This document shows positions 1 to 4,418 of a stretch of DNA of 5,205 bases, piece after piece. The notes beneath the pieces are model-generated. The model made no database searches, was not told the origin of the DNA, and was given only the letters and a program-made list of their open reading frames with translations. A program made the position numbers and the translations under genes. The DNA is from Nitrososphaerota archaeon. Lineage in GTDB: Archaea > Thermoproteota > Nitrososphaeria > Nitrososphaerales > Nitrososphaeraceae. Numbering within the stretch: position 1 is the stretch's first letter; each line of letters begins with the position of its first letter. The DNA lies in NCBI GenBank assembly GCA_005877345.1, contig VBPR01000183.1, positions 1-5,205 of the forward strand, given 5' to 3'.

Positions 1-134
1 TTTATACTAAATCCCTTTTTGACATCAATGTCCCTTAATATGAGGGTCAATTCTGCGGACTGAGTGAAATTGCGCTTTATAATTCCATCTCGTGCATTTT
101 TTATTATATTTTTTAATTGATTATCATCAAGCAT
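1..134 (-). CDS. rpl1: Large-subunit ribosomal protein uL1 (L1), N-terminal part, cut by the window edge
   Basis: The reading frame starts at an ATG (132-134) and stays open to the left edge, giving 44 residues. It begins MLDDNQLKNIIKNARDG and continues with RNFTQSAELTLILRDIDVKK (residues 21-40). The run R-N-F-T-Q-S-x-E-L followed by L-x-D-I-D is the conserved opening of archaeal L1, which forms the mobile L1 stalk at the ribosomal E site and in archaea also represses its own mRNA. The start matches the usual family start and lies 27-34 bp from a good TATA box (161-168), so the leader should be only a few bases. No Shine-Dalgarno sequence precedes it. The remaining ~170 residues and any following L10/L12 genes lie outside the window. 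Identity rests on this N-terminal motif alone, but the motif is distinctive. Confidence 0.88.
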   Translation of the reverse strand, partial: MLDDNQLKNIIKNARDGIIKRNFTQSAELTLILRDIDVKKGFSI

Positions 135-160
135 AGTTGAAAATTTAAGATTTTAAGCCA

Positions 161-168
161 CTTATAAA
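161..168 (-). promoter_or_regulatory. TATA box (box A) for rpl1
   Basis: Read on the minus strand this is TTTATAAG, close to the archaeal box A consensus. Its centre lies about 30 bp before the rpl1 ATG, placing transcription start roughly 3-5 nt upstream of the start codon. The same 11-bp context (GTTTATAAGTG on the minus strand) recurs ahead of the tRNA gene at 463-473. Confidence 0.6.
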
Positions 169-321
169 CGTGAGTTGTATACGTAGATTTCATAATTTTC
201 AATTTAAACCTAACTATTTGCAACAGCTGGTTTAACGAATACCATGATAATACAGAATGCGTGTGTAACTGTCATCACTATTATCAATTTAGTAACTTGT
301 ATTCATCCCACAACAGAAGTA

Positions 322-410
322 CGGGCCCGGAGGGCTTCGATCCCTCGACTTCCGGCTCTCTTTGTTAAACTTAGAAGGCAGGCGCTCTATCCAAGCTGAG
401 CTACGAGCCC
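322..410 (-). tRNA. tRNA-Arg (anticodon UCU) with a 14-nt intron
   Basis: The minus strand folds as a full cloverleaf. The acceptor arm pairs GGGCTCG with CGGGCCC (one G-U), the D arm is GCTC/GAGC with GG in the loop, and the T arm is GAGGG/CCCTC around ATCGAAG. The anticodon loop is CU-UCU-A plus A38 once a 14-nt intron (358-371) is removed after position 37; the mature body then has the standard lengths, with a 5-nt variable loop. The anticodon TCT (373-375 on the plus strand) reads AGA and, by wobble, AGG codons. The discriminator is G (322), and CCA is not encoded, so it must be added after transcription. Oddities: the anticodon stem CCTGC/GCCGG has a U29-C41 mismatch, and T-loop position 54 is A instead of U. 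Either could mean a divergent tRNA; the strong acceptor, D and T stems argue against a decayed gene. Confidence 0.93.
358..371 (-). other. tRNA-Arg intron at canonical position 37/38
   Basis: Transcribed as AGTTTAACAAAGAG, this is the only placement found that restores a 7-nt anticodon loop, a 5-bp stem and a 5-nt variable loop. A relaxed bulge-helix-bulge can be drawn: C32-U33-U34-C35 faces AAAG of the intron (three pairs and one C-A mismatch), with three-nucleotide bulges U36-A37-A and A-G-A38 holding the two cut sites. The intron interior is GTTTAAC, leaving only a tiny inner hairpin. Cleavage by the archaeal splicing endonuclease is inferred from the structure. Confidence 0.8.
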
Positions 411-464
411 ATTGGCTTTGCATTATTTAGCAAATCCTTTGCAAAAAAGGAAATAAAATATTCA

Positions 465-472
465 CTTATAAA
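465..472 (-). promoter_or_regulatory. Probable TATA box for tRNA-Arg
   Basis: The minus strand reads TTTATAAG, identical to the rpl1 box including flanks (11 bp shared). Its centre is about 58 bp before the mature tRNA 5' end, which would give a roughly 30-nt leader for RNase P to remove. A second AT-rich candidate closer to the gene (451-460, TATTTTATTT on the minus strand) cannot be excluded. Confidence 0.4.
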
Positions 473-629
473 CTGTTCAAAACGTCAAATGTTTTCTTTT
501 TTCAGGACAACAATGCAAATAGGAGATTTGAATTAAATTGAATTTATGCTGGAATCATTTTTGGGCAAAGAATGTCATATGTTGAAAGCACATCTAGATA
601 CTATATTGATTTAGTTTGAATGTAGCATC

Positions 630-655
630 TGAATCTTATCAAAAAATGAGATTCA
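630..655. repeat. Inverted repeat / hairpin downstream of the deacetylase gene
   Basis: TGAATCTTAT and ATGAGATTCA form a 10-bp stem (one T-G pair on the plus strand) around the 6-nt loop CAAAAA. It begins 13 bp past the stop codon of the minus-strand deacetylase gene, so it would fold in that mRNA's 3' UTR. There is no T-run immediately after it on the minus strand, so it is not a classical terminator; a 3'-end stabilising or processing element is possible. The rest of 411-668 shows only the tRNA promoter and short random-looking ORFs. Confidence 0.45.
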
Positions 656-668
656 TTACTTGTACATC

Positions 669-1301
669 TCACCATATTATAACTTTGACCACTTCGAAGG
701 CTTCGGCGTATTTGGAATTAATTTGATATCCTCTATAAGAACATCTTCCAAGAATCGCAGGGATCCAAATATCACCACAACGAACAAACTGAGATTGGAA
801 AGACTCTAGAGCATTTTTCTTTATTTCAATCGTTTCAGTAATATTTACGAACAATTGGGGTCTGAAAGAATTTTCAGTAATGCCTCCTGGTATCGTTGTT
901 TCATACATGAATATGTTATTTTGATCTCTACACGCTGAAATTACACTTTTTGTTAAAATTTGATGATCCTGATGAGAATCTCCATGCCATTGTGTGAAAA
1001 TGGAATCTGGTTTGTTATTAGTAATTAATGAATCTATCAAAGTAACCAACTTTCTCCCGAATACCATTTCCTCCGGAGGTAAGTCAAGGAATATTGGAGA
1101 TTTACATCCCATTACTTTAGCTGATAACATGGATTCGGACATTCTTCCTTCCTTGGTATCAGATTTTACAAAATTTGGTAACGTAGCTATAACTGGCTGG
1201 ACATCATAACCCAAGGAAGAGAGTTTAGCTATGGTGCCTCCCATACCGATTTCCAGGTCATCTGGATGTGCTCCAAATACTAGAATTGATTTAGATTGCA
1301 T
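669..1301 (-). CDS. PIG-L/LmbE-family zinc-dependent N-deacetylase
   Basis: This 210-residue protein has the hallmarks of the PIG-L (LmbE-like) family, which removes N-acetyl groups from GlcNAc-containing or related substrates with a metal-activated water. Near the N-terminus is AHPDDLE (residues 11-17): H12 and D15 are the expected zinc ligands and D14 the catalytic base. The second motif is HGDSHQDH (106-113), with H113 the likely third ligand. A YAEAF run near residues 199-203 is typical of the family's C-terminus, and the length is normal for a single-domain member. Start is ATG, without a Shine-Dalgarno sequence; a TATA-like box (1326-1333) lies about 28 bp upstream. The gene begins 27 bp after the stop of the upstream sugar-nucleotide dehydrogenase, so co-transcription is likely. 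This pairing suggests a nucleotide-sugar or glycan substrate, but substrate cannot be read from sequence. No signal peptide is seen, so it should be cytosolic. Confidence 0.87.
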   Translation of the reverse strand: MQSKSILVFGAHPDDLEIGMGGTIAKLSSLGYDVQPVIATLPNFVKSDTKEGRMSESMLSAKVMGCKSPIFLDLPPEEMVFGRKLVTLIDSLITNNKPDSIFTQWHGDSHQDHQILTKSVISACRDQNNIFMYETTIPGGITENSFRPQLFVNITETIEIKKNALESFQSQFVRCGDIWIPAILGRCSYRGYQINSKYAEAFEVVKVIIW

Positions 1302-1325
1302 ACAACCAGATTAAGTTAATTTCCC

Positions 1326-1333
1326 TATTTATG
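1326..1333 (-). promoter_or_regulatory. Possible internal TATA box for the deacetylase gene
   Basis: The minus strand reads CATAAATA, centred about 28 bp before the deacetylase ATG. It overlaps the TAA stop codon of the dehydrogenase (1329-1331). It could drive a separate leaderless mRNA for the deacetylase in addition to read-through from the dehydrogenase. AT-rich sequence makes chance boxes common. Confidence 0.35.
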
Positions 1334-2267
1334 AACTGTTAATGGCTGGCGAGACCAATCTGTAACTTCTCATCTCTCTGAATCTTCTGTAATTCTGATC
1401 AACTTCTATTGCCGCCATCAATATCTTGCTTTTTATTGATTTTGACGACTGCAAAAACATCTTTGTGTCTTTGGGTAAACAATGTCCTCCCACACCATCA
1501 CGGGGTTCTAGTATATTTACATTCCATTTAGTGTTCAAAGCTTCTCTTAACTCTCCAAAGTTAACATTATTTGTCTGACAGTACAGATAGAGATCCTCAG
1601 AAAATGCTATCTGCATATATCTATCAGCATTTTCTATTATTTTTGTCAACTCAGCAATCTCTATTTCAGATACAGGGTGCATTGGTATACCAAGACTGTT
1701 AGTTTTGGGGGTTTCGTAGATTTTATTGCTGGTATTGCTGTCAGTTTGCTCTAGAACTTCGTTACCACTATCATAGAATTGCAGAGCTATTTTTAGACAG
1801 CAATCGCTCACCCCACCGATTACCCTAATTTGGTTGACTCCATGCACGTCTTCTTCGAGAGCATACCACCTGTGAGGAGCGTGTGCAACGTGAAGTCTGT
1901 GGTTTAATATTTCAAATATCTTTTTTGAAGTCCCTTTTGGGACTGTACTTTCTATGGAAACAAGCGAACCATTTTTCGCTTCTCTTGAGATTTTTTGCGC
2001 TAGTGAAAAAAGGCCATCTACATACGGAGTATATTCGTCATTTGGATCGTGAGTAGATACACACAAGATAAAAACATCAATGTCATCAAACCGTTCAATA
2101 CTTTTAATTCCATAATCTTTTTCCGCATTTTTTTCTCTAAGCGGATTGATATCATATCCAAAGGTTTGAAATCCACTTTCTTTTACATACTTTGCAACTG
2201 GCAAGCCAAGTTGCCCAAGGCCTATGACCAAAACGTTCTTTATTTGAGCGTCTGATTCTAAATGCAT
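1329..2267 (-). CDS. Short UDP-glucose/GDP-mannose dehydrogenase family protein lacking the C-terminal domain
   Basis: The 312-residue product matches the first two domains of nucleotide-sugar 6-dehydrogenases, which oxidise a UDP- or GDP-sugar to its uronic acid using two NAD+. A Rossmann NAD site reads VIGLGQLGLPVA (14-25), followed by D39 at the end of the second strand. ESTVPKGT (106-113) is the conserved NAD-domain loop. The central helical domain has E-I-A-E-L-T-K-x-x-E-N (202-213), and GVGGHCLPKD (258-267) carries the catalytic Cys263. The protein stops about 45 residues later. Usual members have some 420-440 residues and a C-terminal nucleotide-sugar-binding domain; here only 27 bp separate the stop from the next gene, so that domain is absent, not frameshifted nearby. 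The family's PERV-like substrate segment is replaced by AHAPHRW (128-134). ATG start, TATA box at -26, no Shine-Dalgarno sequence. It probably shares an operon with the deacetylase. Family is secure; substrate and activity are not. Confidence 0.85.
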   Translation of the reverse strand: MHLESDAQIKNVLVIGLGQLGLPVAKYVKESGFQTFGYDINPLREKNAEKDYGIKSIERFDDIDVFILCVSTHDPNDEYTPYVDGLFSLAQKISREAKNGSLVSIESTVPKGTSKKIFEILNHRLHVAHAPHRWYALEEDVHGVNQIRVIGGVSDCCLKIALQFYDSGNEVLEQTDSNTSNKIYETPKTNSLGIPMHPVSEIEIAELTKIIENADRYMQIAFSEDLYLYCQTNNVNFGELREALNTKWNVNILEPRDGVGGHCLPKDTKMFLQSSKSIKSKILMAAIEVDQNYRRFREMRSYRLVSPAINSS

Positions 2268-2289
2268 TTTTGCTGATATTAAGGATTCA

Positions 2290-2297
2290 AAATATAA
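2290..2297 (-). promoter_or_regulatory. TATA box for the dehydrogenase gene
   Basis: The minus strand reads TTATATTT, centred 26-27 bp before the ATG at 2267. Archaeal transcription starts about 25-27 bp from the box centre, so the mRNA should begin at or next to the start codon (leaderless). Confidence 0.55.
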
Positions 2298-2355
2298 TTA
2301 TTAAAGCCTTGAGATGGAATAGAACGTAAGTTAATCACTAAAGAAATTTCTAGGT

Positions 2356-2370
2356 AGTTCATATAGAACT
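2356..2370. promoter_or_regulatory. Small palindrome in the divergent promoter region
   Basis: AGTTC-ATATA-GAACT has two 5-bp arms around a 5-bp spacer, in the middle of the 227-bp space between the divergent dehydrogenase and GTPase genes. It could be a dimeric regulator's operator. It is about 60 bp behind one TATA box and 95 bp behind the other, and arms this short can occur by chance. Confidence 0.2.
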
Positions 2371-2464
2371 TTATGTATAAGATTACTTACCTCAAATCTA
2401 GAATTACTCTATTTTTCAAGCATATTCTTAATTCTCTCATTTTTGATAGTGCTGATTTGCTAGA

Positions 2465-2472
2465 TATAAATA
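2465..2472 (+). promoter_or_regulatory. TATA box for the YchF-related GTPase gene
   Basis: TATAAATA is centred 26-27 bp before the GTG at 2495, the same spacing as for the dehydrogenase and rpoP genes. Transcription is predicted to start at or within a few bases of the GTG. Confidence 0.6.
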
Positions 2473-2494
2473 ATCAAGCAAAATTAATAGATGT

Positions 2495-3706
2495 GTGATA
2501 AGAATTGGTTTAATAGGTAAAACAAACACTGGTAAAACTACTTTCTTTAACTCTGCTACATTAGGAAATGAAGAAATTGCAAATTACCCATTTACAACAA
2601 AAAAACCAATTCATGGAAATGCTAATGTGATTACCTTATGCGTTCACAAAGAATTCGGGGTAGTGGACAATCCAAGGAATTCACTTTGTAAAGATGGATG
2701 GCGATTTATTCCTGTTGAATTGATAGACCTCCCCGGTCTTATTAAAGGCGCGTGGGAGGGTAAGGGTCTTGGTAACCAGTTCTTATCTATTGCTGCACAG
2801 TCCGATGTTTTGCTTCATATAGTAGATGCTTCTGGAAGCATTGATGCATCTGGAAAAATAGCAGAGGCAGGCGCGGGGGATCCAATTGCAGATGTATCAG
2901 ATATAGAAGAGGAACTGGTTTTATGGTACTTGAAATTATTTGAAGGAAATCGAGAAAAAATTTCAAGGATGACCAATTCAGGAGTAGACACAGCGCATGC
3001 TGTTACTGAAATATTTGGAGGTATAGGCGTCAAGGAATGGCATGTAAAAAAATCTATCAGTGAAAATAATCTTGCTGATAAGAACATACATGAACTCGAT
3101 TCTGACGAGAGTAGAAGATTTGTTTCTACGTTGAGGGAGATATCAAAGCCTTCGCTAATAGTTGCAAATAAAATAGATCTTCACCCCGCTGCAGAAAATT
3201 TCAAGAGACTTCGTGAACACAATAAACATATGTTTGTAATTCCTTCAAGTGCTGATGCTGAGCTAACTCTTAGAAGGGCCCAGAACAGGGGGTTGATAAA
3301 ATATTCCCCTGGAGATGAAATATTCGATATTTATGAAAATACTGTGCTAAATGAGAAACAAAAGTGGGCACTTAATTTTATAAGGAAGGATGTCTTGGGT
3401 GAATATCTTAGAACTGGTGTACAATTTGCATTAAATATTGCTGTATTCAAGTTATTAAATATGAACGTCGTTTATCCAGTATCAGACCCTAACAAATTGT
3501 CTGATAAAAAAGGTAACGTACTTCCTGATGCCTTTCTCATGAAAAATGGTTCCACTGTACAGGATCTTGCAAATGACATCCATACCGAGTTATCAAAAGG
3601 TATTGTTTATGCTGTCGATGTTAGAAACGGTTTAAGATTACCAGGTGAATATCAAATAAAGGACAGGGACGTATTATCTATAGTTTCAACCATGATAAAA
3701 AAATAA
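2495..3706 (+). CDS. Archaeal YchF-related (Obg-superfamily) GTPase with C-terminal TGS domain
   Basis: The 403-residue protein belongs to the archaeal branch of YchF/Obg-type translation-associated GTPases (MJ1332/PH0525-like, about 395-400 residues). Visible G motifs: G1 GKTNTGKT (8-15); an Obg-type switch I, YPFTTKKP (31-38); G3 DLPGL (78-82), followed by GKGLGNQFL (89-97); G4 NKID (225-228); G5 SSA (251-253). A helical insertion lies between G3 and G4 (about 115-215). The C-terminal part, with FLMKNGSTVQDLANDIH (347-363) and YAVDVRNGLRLPGEY (372-386), is a TGS domain, usually linked to RNA or ribosome contact. G4 is the GTP-type NKxD, unlike bacterial YchF/OLA1, where this site is NxxE and ATP is preferred, so GTP use is expected. 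The GTG start gives the family N-terminus (M-I-R-I-G-L-I-G-K) and suits the TATA box. An ATG at 2491 is out of frame. The protein is cytosolic; its exact role is unsettled. Confidence 0.93.
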   Translation: MIRIGLIGKTNTGKTTFFNSATLGNEEIANYPFTTKKPIHGNANVITLCVHKEFGVVDNPRNSLCKDGWRFIPVELIDLPGLIKGAWEGKGLGNQFLSIAAQSDVLLHIVDASGSIDASGKIAEAGAGDPIADVSDIEEELVLWYLKLFEGNREKISRMTNSGVDTAHAVTEIFGGIGVKEWHVKKSISENNLADKNIHELDSDESRRFVSTLREISKPSLIVANKIDLHPAAENFKRLREHNKHMFVIPSSADAELTLRRAQNRGLIKYSPGDEIFDIYENTVLNEKQKWALNFIRKDVLGEYLRTGVQFALNIAVFKLLNMNVVYPVSDPNKLSDKKGNVLPDAFLMKNGSTVQDLANDIHTELSKGIVYAVDVRNGLRLPGEYQIKDRDVLSIVSTMIKK

Positions 3707-3715
3707 ATTCTAAAA

Positions 3716-3799
3716 ATGAAGCAGGATATTGCAATGGCTCTCGGTTTCGTATGGACCAAAGATATACTCAGATCGAAATCTAGAAACCTGTTGGCTTAA
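3716..3799 (+). CDS. Possible 27-residue small protein (unrecognised)
   Basis: An ATG 10 bp after the GTPase stop codon opens a frame of 27 codons ending in TAA, reading MKQDIAMALGFVWTKDILRS and then seven more residues. The product is basic and could form an amphipathic helix; no motif is recognised. Its codon choice is not obviously AT-biased noise and its base composition is richer in G+C than the flanking spacer. No promoter or Shine-Dalgarno sequence is seen, so it would depend on the GTPase transcript. Its end overlaps an inverted repeat (3741-3808), so an untranslated structured 3' UTR is an equally good reading. Confidence 0.22.
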   Translation: MKQDIAMALGFVWTKDILRSKSRNLLA

Positions 3800-3808
3800 A
3801 GAAACCGA
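3741..3808. repeat. Inverted repeat enclosing a small hairpin, downstream of the GTPase gene
   Basis: TCGGTTTC (3741-3748) and GAAACCGA (3801-3808) are perfect 8-bp complements 52 bp apart. Inside lies a second perfect hairpin, AGAT-CGAA-ATCT (3770-3781). Together they could form a branched RNA in the 3' UTR of the GTPase mRNA. I recognise no RNA family here. Confidence 0.3.
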
Positions 3809-3859
3809 ATTTGTTGGCATCTGAAATGACATTATTCAAAATATACTAAAATTTTCAAG

Positions 3860-3880
3860 CGGGCTCCGACCCGAGCGCCG
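3860..3880. other. GC-rich hairpin in an AT-rich intergenic region (possible structured RNA)
   Basis: From 3859 to 3881, 20 of 23 bases are G or C, in sharp contrast with the surrounding spacer. CGG-GCTC (3860-3866) pairs with GAGC-CCG (3873-3880, with G3877 bulged) around the loop CGACCC: seven pairs, six of them G-C. An alternative CGGG/CCCG pairing exists. The element is flanked by direct repeats AATTTTCAA (3850-3858 and 3886-3894). It lies 154 bp past the GTPase stop and 110 bp past the stop of the convergent zinc-ribbon gene, so it could fold in either 3' UTR or be part of an independent RNA. It does not complete a tRNA cloverleaf, and I see no proper C/D boxes. In the rest of 3809-3990 I see only AT-rich sequence with a short T-run on the minus strand near 3924-3930. 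Confidence 0.4.
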
Positions 3881-3990
3881 GAAATAATTTTCAAACTGAC
3901 AGGCTGGATATATCTGGATTATTGAAAAATAGAATCGTTCAAATTAGCAAGACATTGTTTTCTATCCTTTGAATTGGCAAATTAGGATAT

Positions 3991-4158
3991 TTACTTTTTA
4001 TAATCATTCAAGATATCCCTGTATCTTACATCCCTATAAGCAATATACTTTACATATTCCCCATACGTCATTTCAAACTTACAAGATTCACATTTGACAA
4101 AGCTGAAATCATCAGAAAGCTCGGCAGGCCTCTTACAATCGGGACATACAATCTTCAT
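3991..4158 (-). CDS. Small zinc-ribbon protein of unknown function (55 aa)
   Basis: The minus-strand frame from ATG (4156-4158) to TAA encodes 55 residues starting MKIVCPDCKRPAEL. Two knuckles, CPDC (residues 5-8) and CESC (23-26), are separated by 14 residues, the layout of a four-cysteine zinc ribbon. The rest is a Tyr- and charge-rich tail containing YGEYVKYIAYRDVRYRDIL (32-50), probably helical. The regular cysteine pairs and full-length open frame support a real gene despite its size. It follows rpoP on the same strand after a 70-bp gap. A weak TATA-like CTTAATTG (4181-4188, minus strand) lies 26-27 bp before the ATG, so it may have its own leaderless transcript or be read through from rpoP. 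Such small ribbons often bind RNA, DNA or protein partners, but I do not recognise this family and assign no function. Confidence 0.75.
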   Translation of the reverse strand: MKIVCPDCKRPAELSDDFSFVKCESCKFEMTYGEYVKYIAYRDVRYRDILNDYKK

Positions 4159-4228
4159 GATATTACTATCTAGATTCTAACAATTAAGCGTTGACAGACC
4201 AGAAAGCTAATAATATTCTGATTTGCCT

Positions 4229-4396
4229 TTAAACTGCCTTTAATTGTTTTACTATTGGTTGTCTTGCCTTTCGGAATACTCGAAATCCACAAATGCACTT
4301 TATTTCTGGTAACTTGGAAAGTTCTTCGTTTGAAACCGGAGTACCGCATCTCATACATTCATAAATAACATTACCGATGGTCTTTTCGCTTTCCAC
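4229..4396 (-). CDS. rpoP: DNA-directed RNA polymerase subunit Rpo12 (RpoP, subunit P)
   Basis: The minus-strand frame from GTG (4394-4396) to TAA encodes 55 residues. YECMRCGTPVSNEELSKLPE (12-31) followed by IKCICGFRVFRKARQPIVKQ (32-51) and LKAV is the archaeal Rpo12 pattern, equivalent to eukaryotic Rpb12: an N-terminal zinc ribbon, then a basic tail ending in a V-K-x-x-K-A motif. The subunit sits on the Rpo2/Rpo3 side of the polymerase and aids assembly and promoter opening. Cysteines C14 and C17 form the usual C-x2-C knuckle; the second pair, C34 and C36, is C-x-C where most homologues have C-x2-C. An in-frame TAA lies five codons before the GTG and no ATG lies between, so GTG is the start; a TATA box 26-27 bp upstream fits a leaderless mRNA. 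It lies between the DHH phosphoesterase gene and the zinc-ribbon gene, all on one strand. Length is normal for the family. Confidence 0.9.
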   Translation of the reverse strand: MESEKTIGNVIYECMRCGTPVSNEELSKLPEIKCICGFRVFRKARQPIVKQLKAV

Positions 4397-4418
4397 AGTT
4401 ATTATTGGTTAGATTGAA

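Noticed and set aside
244..399. Plus-strand frame from an ATG at 244 running through the tRNA
   Set aside because: Most of it is antisense to tRNA-Arg and it has no recognisable protein character.
994..1209. 71-codon plus-strand frame inside the deacetylase gene
   Set aside because: Antisense to the catalytic part of a clear PIG-L protein; no promoter or motif.
2049..2255. 68-codon plus-strand frame inside the dehydrogenase gene
   Set aside because: Antisense to the Rossmann domain; Phe/Ile-rich product typical of a shadow frame.
2815..3087. 90-codon minus-strand frame inside the GTPase gene
   Set aside because: Antisense shadow of a well-conserved coding region; low-complexity Ser/Ile-rich product with no motif.
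3859..3881. tRNA fragment (T arm plus acceptor) in the GC-rich block
   Set aside because: The stem resembles a T arm in composition only; the loop lacks TTC and no matching acceptor or anticodon arm is found nearby.
3814..3900. C/D-box guide RNA around the GC-rich hairpin
   Set aside because: A CTGA is present near 3896 but the best C-box candidate (AATGACA) matches only about four of seven positions and there is no convincing C'/D' pair.
4170..4358. 62-codon minus-strand frame starting MYEMRYSG
   Set aside because: It overlaps rpoP in another frame; the rpoP frame has the recognisable zinc knuckles and conserved tail, while this one has no motif.
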